NCBI RefSeq assembly: GCF_001718695.1
Contig: NZ_CP013420.1
Span: 1,426,001-1,490,000, forward strand
Length of the DNA: 64,000 nucleotides
Direction: 5' to 3'
DNA from: Burkholderia ubonensis
Lineage (GTDB): Bacteria > Pseudomonadota > Gammaproteobacteria > Burkholderiales > Burkholderiaceae
The stretch's first letter is position 1. Every line of letters starts with the position of its first letter. This document shows positions 48,246 to 57,703 of the stretch, in pieces. The notes beneath the pieces were generated by a model. The model was given only the letters and a program-made list of their open reading frames with translations. It searched no databases and was not told the DNA's origin. The position numbers were made by a program, and so were the translations under genes.

Positions 48246-49231
48246 GCTCGCGTCTTCCCGATCACGTCCGGGTTGATCGGATTCGGCGGACGCCCCGCGC
48301 GCGGCCCTTCGCCCAGTGCGGCGATCAGGTTGTCGGCGGCAAGGTTCGCCATCGCGCGGCGGGTCTTCTCGGTCGCGCTCGCGATGTGCGGCGTCAGCAC
48401 GACGTTCGGCACCTCGAGCAGCGCCGGATGCACGCTCGGCTCGCCCTCGTACACGTCGAGGCCGGCCGCGGCGATCTTCCGGTCGCGCAACGCGGCCGCC
48501 AGCGCCGCGTCGTCGACGATCCCGCCGCGCGCGATGTTGGTCAGCGTCGCGGTGGGCTTCATCAGCGCGAGCTCGGCCGCGCCGATCGTGTGGTGGCTGT
48601 CCTTCGTATACGGCAGCACGAGCACGACGTGGTCGGCGCGCGACAGCAGCGCCTCCTTCGACACGTACTCGGCGTTCAGCGCCGCTTCGATCTCGGGCGC
48701 GACCCGCGACCGGTTGTGATAGATCACCTGCATGCCGAAGCCTTGCGCGCGGCGCGCGAGCGCCTGCCCGATACGGCCCATGCCGATGATGCCGAGCGTC
48801 GAGCCGTAGATGTCGTGGCCGAGAAAGCCGTCGTATTCCCACTTCTGCCAGCGCCCGGCGCGCAGCCAGTGCTCGGCTTCGGCGATGCGCCGCGCGGCTG
48901 CCATCATCAGCGCCCAGCCGAAATCGGCGGTGGATTCGTTCAGCACGTCCGGCGTGTTGGTGCCGAGCACGTTCGCCGCGTCGAACGCAGCCATGTCGAA
49001 GTTGTTGTAGCCGACCGCCATGTTCGACACGACGCGCAGGCGCGGCGCCGCCGCGAGCGCGGCCGCGCCGATCGGGTCGCCCGCCGTCAACGCGCCGTCC
49101 TTGTCGGCCAGGCGCGCGGCGAGCGCGTCGGGCGCGAGCGCATCGCCATTGTTCCAGTCGACTTCGAAATACTGCTCGAGCCGTTCGATCACGTCCGGGA
49201 AGATCGGACGCGCGACCAGGATCTTCTGCAT
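48242..49231 (-). CDS. 2-hydroxyacid dehydrogenase (GhrB-like)
   Basis: A 329-residue NAD(P)H enzyme of the D-isomer 2-hydroxyacid dehydrogenase family, probably reducing glyoxylate/hydroxypyruvate. Cofactor motif LGIIGMGRIGQA; catalytic Arg in NIARGGIVDD, Glu in YEGEPSVHP, His in LTPHIASAT. ATG 49231 has GGAG at a good distance; ATG 49237 two codons earlier touches that GGAG and is less likely. Coupled to rmuC by overlap. Confidence 0.9.
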   Translation of the reverse strand: MQKILVARPIFPDVIERLEQYFEVDWNNGDALAPDALAARLADKDGALTAGDPIGAAALAAAPRLRVVSNMAVGYNNFDMAAFDAANVLGTNTPDVLNESTADFGWALMMAAARRIAEAEHWLRAGRWQKWEYDGFLGHDIYGSTLGIIGMGRIGQALARRAQGFGMQVIYHNRSRVAPEIEAALNAEYVSKEALLSRADHVVLVLPYTKDSHHTIGAAELALMKPTATLTNIARGGIVDDAALAAALRDRKIAAAGLDVYEGEPSVHPALLEVPNVVLTPHIASATEKTRRAMANLAADNLIAALGEGPRAGRPPNPINPDVIGKTRA

Positions 49232-49297
49232 CGCCATCTCCGCATGCCGCGGGCGGCTCGTTCGCCGGCCACCCGCTCCTTGTTGAAAACCGTCAGC

Positions 49298-50728
49298 TTA
49301 CGCCGTGAAGAACAGCCACGTCGTCAGCAGGAACACCGGCACCAGGATCACGACCGCCCAGCCGAGATACGCGAAGAAGCTCGGCATCTTCACGCCGCGC
49401 GACTCGGCGATCGCCTTCACCATGAAGTTCGGCGCATTGCCGATGTAGCTGTTCGCGCCCATGAACACCGCGCCCGCGGAAATCGCCGCGAGCGTCGTCG
49501 CGCCGGTGGTCATCAGCGACTGCGCGTCGCCGCCTGCGAGGTTGAAGAACACGAGGTAGGTCGGCGCATTGTCGAGGAACGACGACAGCAGGCCCGTCGC
49601 CCAGAAGTACATCGCGTCGACCGGCTTGCCGTCCGGCCCCGTGACGAGATGGACGATCTGCGCGAACGCGCCGTCCGCGCCCGCGCGCAGGATCACGATC
49701 ACCGGCGCGATCGTCACGAAGATGCCCGCGAACAGCTTCGCGACCTCCTCGATCGGCGCCCAGTTGAATGCGTTGCCCTCGCGCGCGGAACGCGGCGTCA
49801 GCGCGAGCGACGCGAACGTCACGGCGACGAGCGCGACGTCGCGGACCAGGTTCTGCAGCGCGACGTGCGTGCCCCACACGTCGAACGTGACGCCGGGCTT
49901 CCAGATCCCGCTCATCAGCACGAGGCCGACCACCGCCGCGAGCAGCACGAAGTTGATCTTGCCGTCGATCGACAGCCCGCCGCCGTCGGGCGTCGGGTCG
50001 AGCGCGACCGGCCGCTCCTCGCCGCCCTTGCGGTAGTAATACGTGTCGAGTACGAAGAAAATCGTCAGCAGCACCGCGCAGATGAACAGCATCGGCAGCG
50101 CGAGATGCGTCGTCGTCCAGAAGAAGCTCACGCCGTTCAGGAAGCCCAGGAACAGCGGCGGATCGCCGAGCGGCGACAGCGAGCCGCCCGCGTTCGCGAC
50201 GAGGAAGATGAAGAAGATCACGACGTGCACGACGTGCTTGCGATTGTCGTTTGCGCGCAGGAGCGGCCGGATCAGCAGCATCGCGGCGCCGGTCGTGCCC
50301 ATCACGCTGGCAAGCAGCGTGCCGAGCGCGAGGATCGCGGTGTTGAGCTTCGGCGTGCCGTGCAGGTTGCCGTTCACGCAGATCCCGCCCGCGACCGTAT
50401 AGAGCGCGGTGAGCAGCACGATGAACGGGACGTACTCCTCGAGCAGCGCGTGCACGAGCGTGCCGAGCGCGGTGCCCGCGCCGAACACGACGGCGAACGG
50501 CACCAGGAACGCGACGGCCCACGCGGCCGCGATCTTGCCGAAGTGGCGATGCCAGAACACTGGAGCCACGAGCGGGAACAGCGCGATGGACAGCAGGATC
50601 CCGGCGAACGGGACGCCCCACAGTGCGGACAGCGTGGCGCCGTCGAGCGTCGCGGCCGATGCGAGCGCGGGAGCGGCGCCAAGCGCAGCCCCCGACGCCA
50701 TGCCCGCCCAGGCGGCATGTCGTTTCAT
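49298..50728 (-). CDS. Sodium:proton antiporter-like membrane protein
   Basis: A 476-residue protein of the ion transporter superfamily (NhaD/CitMHS type). About 12 hydrophobic helices follow a signal-like first segment. Conserved stretches: VNGNLHGTPKLN, SVMGTTGAAMLLIRPLLRAN, FIFLVANAGGSLSPLGDPPLFLGFL, FLDNAPTYLVFFNLAGG. The last two resemble the two symmetric substrate-site loops of the superfamily. The ion or substrate is not certain. Confidence 0.85.
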   Translation of the reverse strand: MKRHAAWAGMASGAALGAAPALASAATLDGATLSALWGVPFAGILLSIALFPLVAPVFWHRHFGKIAAAWAVAFLVPFAVVFGAGTALGTLVHALLEEYVPFIVLLTALYTVAGGICVNGNLHGTPKLNTAILALGTLLASVMGTTGAAMLLIRPLLRANDNRKHVVHVVIFFIFLVANAGGSLSPLGDPPLFLGFLNGVSFFWTTTHLALPMLFICAVLLTIFFVLDTYYYRKGGEERPVALDPTPDGGGLSIDGKINFVLLAAVVGLVLMSGIWKPGVTFDVWGTHVALQNLVRDVALVAVTFASLALTPRSAREGNAFNWAPIEEVAKLFAGIFVTIAPVIVILRAGADGAFAQIVHLVTGPDGKPVDAMYFWATGLLSSFLDNAPTYLVFFNLAGGDAQSLMTTGATTLAAISAGAVFMGANSYIGNAPNFMVKAIAESRGVKMPSFFAYLGWAVVILVPVFLLTTWLFFTA

Positions 50729-50771
50729 GCGGAACTTCCTTTGTTGAACAGGGGTGGATGCAGCGGGCGCG

Positions 50772-51434
50772 TCACGCGCCCCGTACGACGATCACGTGGA
50801 CGCGGTACGGGCCGTGGGCGCCCAGCACGATGGTTTGCTCGATGTCGCCCGTGCGCGACGGGCCGGACACGAAATTGACCGCACGCGGCAATTCGCCGCG
50901 CTCCGCGCGGATCAGCGCGAACGCGTCCTCGTGGCCGGCAACGATCCGCGACGCGGGCACGATCGCGATGTGCGTCTCGGGCAGCAGGCCGGCCGACGCA
51001 TAGGTATCGGGACCGGACAGCAGAACCAGCGAGCCGGTTTCCGCCGTCGCGCAGAAGCAGCCGGTCAGGCCGACGAGATCACCGTCGGCCGGCTTGCGGC
51101 ATTCGACGGCCAGCCCCGCGCCCGCCCAGTCGAGATCGGCCAGCGTGCGCCACGCGACAGCCTGCATCGGCAGGCCGTGCGCCAACAGGTAGCGGGCCGC
51201 GGCGGCGGGTGCGTCGGCCAGCGTCGCGACTTCGTCGACGGTCGTCGCGAGCTTCGTCGCTTCGTCGACGAACGCGGCGACCAGGTCGGCCGGCGCCGGC
51301 GGACGCGGGCCTTGCGGATGACGGGCGAGGTAGTCGTCGACACCTTCGCGCTCCGTCGCGTCCGGCTCGGCCGCACGCCCCTGCGCGGCGCGGATGCGCG
51401 CGAGGATCTGGCGACGGGCAGCGGAAGTGTCCAT
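50772..51434 (-). CDS. lutC: LutC/YkgG family LUD-domain protein
   Basis: A 220-residue LUD domain protein. In operons with LutA and LutB it takes part in L-lactate oxidation. GLTGCFCATAETGSLVLLSG and the C-terminal GDIEQTIVLGAHGPYRVHVIVV fit LutC. No lutA or lutB is next to it, so here it is an orphan and its role is uncertain. ATG 51434 is the natural start. Confidence 0.88.
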   Translation of the reverse strand: MDTSAARRQILARIRAAQGRAAEPDATEREGVDDYLARHPQGPRPPAPADLVAAFVDEATKLATTVDEVATLADAPAAAARYLLAHGLPMQAVAWRTLADLDWAGAGLAVECRKPADGDLVGLTGCFCATAETGSLVLLSGPDTYASAGLLPETHIAIVPASRIVAGHEDAFALIRAERGELPRAVNFVSGPSRTGDIEQTIVLGAHGPYRVHVIVVRGA

Positions 51435-51530
51435 GAACGGTCCTCGTGACGTTGGCGGGCGATACCGTCGGATTATACCGGCCGCCCCTCGCGCCACGCA
51501 CCTTCCGCCGAACGGCCAAAAGGCCGACCA

Positions 51531-52730
51531 CTATTGCGACGCGTCGTCCTCGGCCGGCTGCGCAATGCCGAACACCTGGCGCAGGTACGTGAGATACGCC
51601 TTGTCGTCGCACATGCTCTTGCCCGGCGAGTCGGACAGCTTCGCGACCGGCTGGCCGTTGCAGCGGACCATCTTGATCACGATCTGCAGCGGCACGTAGC
51701 CGAGATCGTTGGTCAGGTTGGTGCCGACGCCGAACGCGAGCTTGCAGCGGCCGCGGAACCGTTCGTACAGCTGCATGACCTTCGGGATGTCGAGCGCGTC
51801 GGAGAACACCAGCACCTTGGTGCGCGGGTCGCAGCGGTTCGCTTCGTAGTGCGAGATCATCCGCTCGCCCCATTCGAACGGATCGCCCGAATCGTGGCGC
51901 GCGCCGTCGAACAGCTTGCAGAAGTACATGTCGAAGTCGCGCAGGAACGCATCCATCCCGTAGACGTCCGACAGCGCGATGCCGAGGTCGCCGCGGTATT
52001 CCTTCGCCCACATCTCGAAGCCGTAGATCTGCGAATCGCGCAGCCGCGGGCCGAGCGCCTGGCACGCCTGCAGGTATTCGTGCGCCATCGTGCCGAGCGG
52101 CGTGATGCCGTGCTTCATCGCGTACAGCACGTTGCTCGTGCCGGCGAACTGCGGCCCGAGGCCGTCGCGCAGCGTGCGCGCGACCTCCTCGTGCCACACC
52201 TTCGAGAAGCGCCGGCGCGTGCCGTAGTCGGCGATCTTGCAGTCGGCGAATTCCGGCTTCGCGCCGAGCAGCTTGATCTTCTCGCCCAGCCGCCCGCGCC
52301 CCTCGCGGTAGTCGGGCTCGCGCTGCGTGTTGCGGAAGTACACCTCGTTGACGATCGCGAGCACCGGGATCTCGAACAGGATCGTGTGCAGCCACGGCCC
52401 CTTGATCTCGACGTCGATCTCGCCGTTGCCCTTCGGCGACGGCGTGATCGAGATGTATTTCTCGTTCAGGTGAAAGAGCGCGAGGAAATCGACGAAGTCG
52501 CTCTTGATGAAGCGCATCCGGCGCAGGTAGTCGAGCTCGACGTCGGTGAAGCGCAGCGCGCACAGGCCGCGCACCTCGTCGCGGATCTCGTCGATGTACG
52601 GCACGAGATCGACGCCGGGCGTGCGGCACTTGAAGCGGTATTCGACGCTTGCGGCCGGGAAGTGATGCAGGACGACCTGCATCATCGTGAACTTGTAGAG
52701 ATCCGTGTCGAGCAGCGAAGTGATGATCAT
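51531..52730 (-). CDS. pncB: Nicotinate phosphoribosyltransferase
   Basis: A 399-residue enzyme converting nicotinate and PRPP to nicotinate mononucleotide in the NAD salvage pathway. Typical segments: [14 protein letters not shown], the auto-phosphorylated His in the [11 protein letters not shown] loop, and [10 protein letters not shown] near the PRPP site. ATG 52730 gives the standard start; the frame stays open upstream. Confidence 0.96.
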   Translation of the reverse strand: MIITSLLDTDLYKFTMMQVVLHHFPAASVEYRFKCRTPGVDLVPYIDEIRDEVRGLCALRFTDVELDYLRRMRFIKSDFVDFLALFHLNEKYISITPSPKGNGEIDVEIKGPWLHTILFEIPVLAIVNEVYFRNTQREPDYREGRGRLGEKIKLLGAKPEFADCKIADYGTRRRFSKVWHEEVARTLRDGLGPQFAGTSNVLYAMKHGITPLGTMAHEYLQACQALGPRLRDSQIYGFEMWAKEYRGDLGIALSDVYGMDAFLRDFDMYFCKLFDGARHDSGDPFEWGERMISHYEANRCDPRTKVLVFSDALDIPKVMQLYERFRGRCKLAFGVGTNLTNDLGYVPLQIVIKMVRCNGQPVAKLSDSPGKSMCDDKAYLTYLRQVFGIAQPAEDDASQ

Positions 52731-53013
52731 GGTGACGGCACCGCCAATTTCGGAACCGGCCCCGGCGCACCGCGCGCCGCCCGGCCTGCCGGCCATGTTA
52801 CCCGAATGCGGGCCGGACCATCGTGAAGCCGTCCGGCGCGCGCGTGCGGCGGCGCCGTCGCCGCGCAGGTCCGCCATCGCCCCATAAACTAATCACGAAA
52901 CGGTATAAGCCGGAAAGCCGACCACGTCATGCGGGTTTTGCGCATCAGTTACAATGCCGCTTTTGGCGCATACGCCACCCCATATATACCGACCGCCAAG
53001 CAGGAGCGCTTTA

Positions 53014-53337
53014 ATGACTCACGTTGTGACCGAAGGCTGCATCAAGTGCAAATACACGGATTGCGTGGATGTATGCCCGGTGGATTGCTTCCGTGAAGGT
53101 CCCAACTTTCTCGCCATCGATCCGGACGAGTGCATCGACTGCGCCGTGTGCGTCGCCGAGTGCCCGACCAATGCGATCTATGCCGAAGAAGACGTTCCGG
53201 GCGATCAGCAGCAGTTCACCGCGCTGAACGCCGAGCTGGCGAAGAACTGGCCGTCGATCACGAAGACGAAGCCGGCGCCGGCCGACGCGGACGAGTGGAA
53301 GGACGTGCAGGAAAAGCTGCACCTGCTCGAGCGCTGA
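53014..53337 (+). CDS. fdxA: Seven-iron ferredoxin FdxA
   Basis: A 107-residue ferredoxin with one [3Fe-4S] and one [4Fe-4S] cluster. Cysteines 9, 17 and 50 serve the 3Fe cluster and 21, 40, 43 and 46 the 4Fe cluster, matching the Azotobacter protein with an offset of one. The long C-terminal tail is typical. AGGAG lies 8 bases before the ATG. Confidence 0.96.
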   Translation: MTHVVTEGCIKCKYTDCVDVCPVDCFREGPNFLAIDPDECIDCAVCVAECPTNAIYAEEDVPGDQQQFTALNAELAKNWPSITKTKPAPADADEWKDVQEKLHLLER

Positions 53338-53434
53338 TCCAGCAGCGGCGCCGCAAAAAATTTTGCATGTCGCCGCCCAAAGGTATTGACAGGTCAGAAG
53401 CCACTCCATAAAATCTCGTTTCTCTGCTGTTTGT

Positions 53435-53510
53435 TCCCCGATAGCTCAGTCGGTAGAGCGCCGGACTGTTAATCCGTAGGTCCCTGGTTCGAGCCCAGGT
53501 CGGGGAGCCA
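53435..53510 (+). tRNA. tRNA-Asn (GTT), copy 1
   Basis: A 76-base cloverleaf with CCA. Acceptor stem TCCCCGA/TCGGGGA, anticodon GTT in CTGTTAATC, T loop GGTTCGAGCCC. Confidence 0.97.
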
Positions 53511-53521
53511 AAAATGAAAGA

Positions 53522-53546
53522 GCCCGTTGAAAGTGGACGGGTTTTT
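53522..53546 (+). terminator. Hairpin between the two tRNA-Asn genes
   Basis: CCCGT and ACGGG pair over a 9-base loop and are followed by TTTTTT. A weak stem but a good U-tract. Confidence 0.45.
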
Positions 53547-53580
53547 TGATGGCCGCCAAACGCAGAAGATACCGATTTAT

Positions 53581-53656
53581 TCCCCGATAGCTCAGTCGGT
53601 AGAGCGCCGGACTGTTAATCCGTAGGTCCCTGGTTCGAGCCCAGGTCGGGGAGCCA
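53581..53656 (+). tRNA. tRNA-Asn (GTT), copy 2
   Basis: Identical in all 76 bases to copy 1; separated by a 70-base spacer that is not repeated. Confidence 0.97.
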
Positions 53657-53663
53657 AACAGCG

Positions 53664-53695
53664 AAAGGCCCGTCAAGCGACGGGCCTTTTGTTTT
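53664..53695 (+). terminator. Terminator after tRNA-Asn
   Basis: A perfect 11-bp stem AAAGGCCCGTC/GACGGGCCTTT with loop AAGC, followed by TGTTTTT. Confidence 0.88.
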
Positions 53696-53763
53696 TCCGG
53701 CGCCCGTTCGCCGCGGCGGCGCATGCTAGAGTCTCTGTCTCCCATTTGCATCCGGCCACGTCG

Positions 53764-54249
53764 ATGAAGCATCGCCTCCTTTACGCCGCTCGTTCCGCCC
53801 TGCTGCTATCCGCCGTTGCCGCCGTGCCGCTCGCGCACGCGGAGGAAGTCGGCAGCGTCAACACCAATTTCCGCCTGACGGGTTCCGACCGCGTGGTCGT
53901 CGAGGCCTACGACGATCCGCTCGTCGCCGGCGTGACCTGCTATGTGTCGCGCGCGCGCACCGGCGGGATCAAGGGCTCGCTCGGCCTCGCCGAGGATCCG
54001 AGCGAGGCGTCGATCGCGTGCCGGCAGGTCGGCCCGATCAGCTTCACCGGCCCGCTCAAGCAGCAGACCGACGTGTTCAGCGAGCGCATGTCGTTCATCT
54101 TCAAGACGCTGCACGTCGTGCGCGTGGTCGACAAGAAGCGCAACACGCTCGTCTACCTGACCTACAGCGACCGGGTCGTCAGCGGCAGCCCGAAGAACAG
54201 CGTGACCGCGGTGCCGGTGCCGGCCGCCACGCCGATCCCCGTCAAGTAG
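53764..54249 (+). CDS. creA: CreA family periplasmic protein
   Basis: A 161-residue CreA protein of unknown function. Signal peptide residues 1-26 ([12 protein letters not shown]). The family core [31 protein letters not shown] and [16 protein letters not shown] is clear. Two Cys (VTCYVS, IACRQV) may form a disulfide. It appears as a single gene after the tRNA terminator. Confidence 0.9.
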   Translation: MKHRLLYAARSALLLSAVAAVPLAHAEEVGSVNTNFRLTGSDRVVVEAYDDPLVAGVTCYVSRARTGGIKGSLGLAEDPSEASIACRQVGPISFTGPLKQQTDVFSERMSFIFKTLHVVRVVDKKRNTLVYLTYSDRVVSGSPKNSVTAVPVPAATPIPVK

Positions 54250-54309
54250 GCGCACGCGGGCCGCGCGCACGAACGATACACTGTCGGATCGACCGCTTCG
54301 CGCCCCACC

Positions 54310-55212
54310 ATGCCCGCTGCCCGCCTTCCCGATTCCGCCCGCTACTGGCGCACCCCGCTCCTGCCGGACGCGGATCTCGTCACGGCCACCTATCGCGACC
54401 ACACGTTCGCGCCGCACTGGCACGACGCATACACGGTCCCCGTGATCGAAGCGGGCGCCGAACGCTATGTCTGTCGCGGCGCCGGCCATATCGCCGAAAC
54501 GGGCACCGTCCCCGTGATCAATCCCGGCGAAGTGCACACCGGCTCGCGCGCGGCCGACGACGGCTGGCGCTACCGGGTCTGCTACGTGCCGGTCGAGTTC
54601 ATCCGGTCGCTCGCGAGCGCGATCGCCGGACGCCCGCAGGATGCGCCGTGGTTTCCGCACGACGTGATCCGCGATCCGGATCTCGCGGCCCGGGTCGCGC
54701 GGGCGCACCGGATGATGGAGGCCGGGAGCGAGTGCGTGGCGGGTGAACGCGTGGATTCGGCGGATGCCCTGCATTCCGCGCACGCCGGCGCGCTCCCGGT
54801 CTACGACCCGCTCGCCGCCGAGACGGCGATGCTCGACGCGTTCTCGACGCTGATCGCGCGTCATGCCGACGCGCGGCTGCAACCGCACGCGCTCGCCGCG
54901 GACGAACCGCGCGTCGAAGCGATGCGCGAGCGGCTTGCCGCCGACCTGACGGGCACGGTCACGCTCGACGAGATCGCGCAGGCGGCGGGATTGTCGCCGT
55001 TCCACGCGGCGCGCCTGTTCACGCGCACGACCGGCATGCCGCCGCACGCGTGGCGCAACCAGCTGCGGTTGCAGCGCGCGCTCGCGCCGCTGCGCGCGGG
55101 CGTGGCCGTCGCCGAGGTTGCCGCGGCCAGCGGCTTCGTCGACCAGAGCCATTTCACCCGCCACTTCAGGCGGATGTTCGGCGTGCCGCCGGGGCGCTGG
55201 CAGACGCGCTGA
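54310..55212 (+). CDS. AraC family transcriptional regulator
   Basis: A 300-residue regulator with an N-terminal AraC-binding cupin (about 25-160, FAPHWHDAYTVPVIEAG) and a C-terminal double helix-turn-helix (about 210-300, TLDEIAQAAGLSPFHAARLF and FVDQSHFTRHFRRMFG). It lies directly before azlCD on the same strand, as AraC regulators of amino-acid exporters often do. It probably controls azlCD. The ligand is unknown. Confidence 0.9.
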   Translation: MPAARLPDSARYWRTPLLPDADLVTATYRDHTFAPHWHDAYTVPVIEAGAERYVCRGAGHIAETGTVPVINPGEVHTGSRAADDGWRYRVCYVPVEFIRSLASAIAGRPQDAPWFPHDVIRDPDLAARVARAHRMMEAGSECVAGERVDSADALHSAHAGALPVYDPLAAETAMLDAFSTLIARHADARLQPHALAADEPRVEAMRERLAADLTGTVTLDEIAQAAGLSPFHAARLFTRTTGMPPHAWRNQLRLQRALAPLRAGVAVAEVAAASGFVDQSHFTRHFRRMFGVPPGRWQTR

Positions 55213-55514
55213 GGCATACGCCTCGTTCGCCTACGGCGCCGGTTTCGCCTCGGATTCCGGTTTCGCTTCGGGTTCCGCTTCCAGTTCCAGTTCCAGTTCC
55301 AGTTCCAGTTCCAGTTCCAGTTCCAGTTCAGGTTCGCTTCGGCGTCCACCACTACCGCCGACTGCGCCTCCACCGCAACCGAACCAAGCACAACCAAACC
55401 CCCATCCTACTCGGCACGCGTCTTGCGCCGCCCACCGGCGCCCGCGCCAGCGCCCCGCGCCGCCGCAAGAACGTACAAGCCGCGACGCGCCTCGCCCCGC
55501 TATCCTCCGTCGTC
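55213..55514 (+). promoter_or_regulatory. 302-bp gap before azlC with a simple repeat
   Basis: No gene is supported here. The 5' third holds a TTCCAG repeat and its degenerate shoulder (TTTCGCCTCGG, GGTTTCGCTTCGGG). The rest is C-rich with ACCAAGCACAACCAAAC. It must contain the azlC promoter unless azlCD is read from the AraC gene. Confidence 0.5.
55279..55326 (+). repeat. Hexanucleotide repeat (TTCCAG) x 8
   Basis: Eight perfect tandem copies of TTCCAG, preceded by imperfect TTCG/GGTTCC units and ended by TTCAGG. It lies 67 bases after the AraC gene stop and 188 bases before the azlC ATG. Such tracts change length by slippage. Confidence 0.95.
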
Positions 55515-56288
55515 ATGGAGACGCGCACTTTGAACCCGACACCCACTTCCTCCGCACCGCCGCGCCGTGCGTTGACCGAATCGCTCGACGGCGCCCGCGA
55601 CACGATCCCGATGATGGTCGGCGCAGCGCCGTTCGGCGTGATCTTCGGCACGCTCGTCGCCGGCGGCCCGCTCGCCGGCTGGCACGGCGCGCTGATGTCG
55701 CTGACCGTGTTCGCCGGCTCCGCGCAGTTCATCGCGCTCGGGCTCGTCGCGGGCGGCGCGAGCTTCGTCGTCGTGCTCGCGACGACGCTGATCGTCAACC
55801 TGCGCCACCTGCTGTACAGCGCGACGCTCGCGCCGTACGTCGCCCACCTGCCGCTGCGCTGGCGCGCGACGCTCGGCGCGCTGATGACCGACGAGGTGTT
55901 CGCGGTCGCGTACGCGCACTACCGGCATTTCCCGCCGGGCGCGATCGGCCCGCACTACTTCTTCGGCTCGGGACTCGCGATGTACGTGAACTGGCAGATC
56001 TGGACGCTCGCCGGCCTGGGGTTCGGCTCGGCATTCCCGGGGCTCCAGTCGCTCGGTCTCGACTTCGCGATGGCGGCGACCTTCATCGCGATCGTCGTGC
56101 CACAACTGGGCACGCTGCGCTATTTCTCGGCCGCCGCGACGGCCGGCGTGCTCGCGTATTACTGGCAGGGCTGGCCGTACAAGCTCGGCCTGCTGGGCGC
56201 GGTCGCGGCGGGCGTCGTCGTCGGCGTCGCGCTGACGCTGCTGCAGGACCGCGCACGCGCCGGCTCGCACCCGGAGGCCGCATCGTGA
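55515..56288 (+). CDS. azlC: Branched-chain amino acid exporter, large subunit AzlC
   Basis: A 257-residue inner-membrane protein of the AzlC (LIV-E) family with about 6-8 helices. It has PMMVGAAPFGVIFGTL, SLTVFAGSAQFIALGLVAGG, TLIVNLRHLLYSATL and the MTDEVFAVAYAHY loop. With AzlD it exports valine, leucine, isoleucine and possibly methionine analogues. Its stop overlaps the azlD GTG start. Confidence 0.93.
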   Translation: METRTLNPTPTSSAPPRRALTESLDGARDTIPMMVGAAPFGVIFGTLVAGGPLAGWHGALMSLTVFAGSAQFIALGLVAGGASFVVVLATTLIVNLRHLLYSATLAPYVAHLPLRWRATLGALMTDEVFAVAYAHYRHFPPGAIGPHYFFGSGLAMYVNWQIWTLAGLGFGSAFPGLQSLGLDFAMAATFIAIVVPQLGTLRYFSAAATAGVLAYYWQGWPYKLGLLGAVAAGVVVGVALTLLQDRARAGSHPEAAS

Positions 56289-56626
56289 GCTACGCGCTGC
56301 TGATCCTCGGCATGGCCGCCATCACCTATGCGATCCGCGCGACGCTGTTCCTGTTCGGCGAGCGGCTGACGTTCCCGCCGCTCGCGCGCACGGCGCTCGG
56401 CTTCGTGCCCGTCACCGTGCTGACCGCGATCATCGTGCCGATGACCGTGTCGCCGCACGGCGGCGCGGCCGAGCTGACGTGGCGCAATCCGCAGCTCGTC
56501 GGCGCGCTCGCCGCGGTGCTCGTGTCGGCGGCGACGCGCCGGCCGCTCGTGACGATCGCGGCCGGGCTCGCGGTGTTCTTCTTCTGGCAGGGCGTGGTGC
56601 TGCCACACGGCTGGCTGCCCGGCTGA
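56285..56626 (+). CDS. azlD: Branched-chain amino acid exporter, small subunit AzlD
   Basis: A 113-residue AzlD protein with about four helices; ITYAIRATLFLFGERL and LGFVPVTVLTAIIVPM are typical. The start is GTG 56285 inside the azlC stop (GTGA), so the two subunits are coupled. Confidence 0.92.
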   Translation: MSYALLILGMAAITYAIRATLFLFGERLTFPPLARTALGFVPVTVLTAIIVPMTVSPHGGAAELTWRNPQLVGALAAVLVSAATRRPLVTIAAGLAVFFFWQGVVLPHGWLPG

Positions 56627-56799
56627 ACCGGCGCCGGAACACGCGAGCGCACATCCCGCTCAAGTTTCGCGCCGCCCGGCCGATAAACGGTTGAAGACCC
56701 GCCGTCGGTCCCGGCGCGCGCCGGACCGTCGACGACGCGCCGGCGCCGGCGCGCGAGACCCCGGCATCCGGCCGGCGCGGGCCGCCACCGAGACGATTC

Positions 56800-57570
56800 A
56801 TGGGCCAGATCACCCTTTCCCTCAAGGACGACACGCTCGCGTCCTTGCGCAAGGACTACGACGCATTCGTGCGCGTGTCGCTGAAACTCGACCCGCAATT
56901 CGCGACGCCGTCGTTCGAGGATTTCCTGCGCGCAAAACTGCTCGACAACATGGTGCCGCTCACCGAGCACGCCGTGCAGCGCATGCTGGAGGGCGGCCAG
57001 TATGCGTGGGCCAAGCGCACGCTCGACAAGGAATTCCCGGACGTGGTCGCGATCCTGATGCGGCAGGCCGGCGAATTCGGCTTCGGCTTCGCGTCGCGCT
57101 CGGAATGGACGCCCGACGAGCTGGCAAAGGCGTGCCGCGACTGGGCGAAGGCGATCGTCGCCGAAGCGCAGGGCGATGCGACCCTGATCGATCCGCTCGC
57201 CGCGCAGATCAAGAGCGCGGTGCTGGACATCCAGGCGCTCGAGGAGCAGATGCAGACGCCCGCGTGGCGGCTCGCGGAATCGCTGCGGCAGCGGATCTAC
57301 GAAGCCAAGCTCGCGTGCGAGATGAGCGTCGGCAGCACGGCGCGCGACAAGCTCGGCGAACTGCGCGGGCTGCTGCGGCTGGCGCTCGCGCACGGCTCGT
57401 TCCAGAAGGCGGAAGCGCAGCAGATCATGGAATACCTGCGGCTCCTGAAGCCGGAAATCTTCGTCGAGGAACCGTACGACGTGTTCGCACGGCTCGCCGC
57501 GTGGCTGCGCAGCGTCTTCGCGCCGGTCGCCGCGCGCCCGGCACCGGGGCCGGAACAGCGGCGGCCCTGA
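56800..57570 (+). CDS. Conserved-looking cytoplasmic protein, unrecognised
   Basis: A 256-residue mostly helical, soluble protein starting MGQITLSLKDDTLASLRKD. There is no signal peptide or membrane helix. The first 60 residues resemble a ribbon-helix-helix-like or adaptor opening; the middle is rich in Ala/Glu/Lys helices (ALEEQMQTPAWRLAESLRQR). I recognise no catalytic motif. Codon use is like the neighbours. It stands alone between azlD and a convergent secreted protein. Confidence 0.75.
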   Translation: MGQITLSLKDDTLASLRKDYDAFVRVSLKLDPQFATPSFEDFLRAKLLDNMVPLTEHAVQRMLEGGQYAWAKRTLDKEFPDVVAILMRQAGEFGFGFASRSEWTPDELAKACRDWAKAIVAEAQGDATLIDPLAAQIKSAVLDIQALEEQMQTPAWRLAESLRQRIYEAKLACEMSVGSTARDKLGELRGLLRLALAHGSFQKAEAQQIMEYLRLLKPEIFVEEPYDVFARLAAWLRSVFAPVAARPAPGPEQRRP

Positions 57571-57591
57571 GCGCCGCTCTGCCCGAATGAA

Positions 57592-57628
57592 GCGCGGCCC
57601 GGCTCGCATCAAGCGAACCGGGCCGCGC
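57592..57628. terminator. Long GC-rich hairpin between convergent genes
   Basis: GCGCGGCCCGG and CCGGGCCGCGC pair perfectly; after one mismatch the stem continues TCGC/GCGA around loop ATCAA. There is no U-tract. It can act for both the 256-residue gene and the secreted protein. Confidence 0.6.
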
Positions 57629-57703
57629 GAGTGTCGCCGCCACGCCGCCACATCGTCACGCCGCGCCGTCCGGGGCGAGCGGCGAGCGGCGGCCCGACAC
57701 CGC

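Noticed and set aside
54861..55397. Minus-strand frame with an Asn-Trp repeat
   Set aside because: It is the antisense reading of the hexanucleotide repeat and the AraC gene; no start site or homology supports it.
55118..56626. Plus-strand frame encoding a poly-Ser stretch through the TTCCAG repeat
   Set aside because: It overlaps azlC and azlD in another frame and has no recognisable protein features; the repeat is taken as non-coding.
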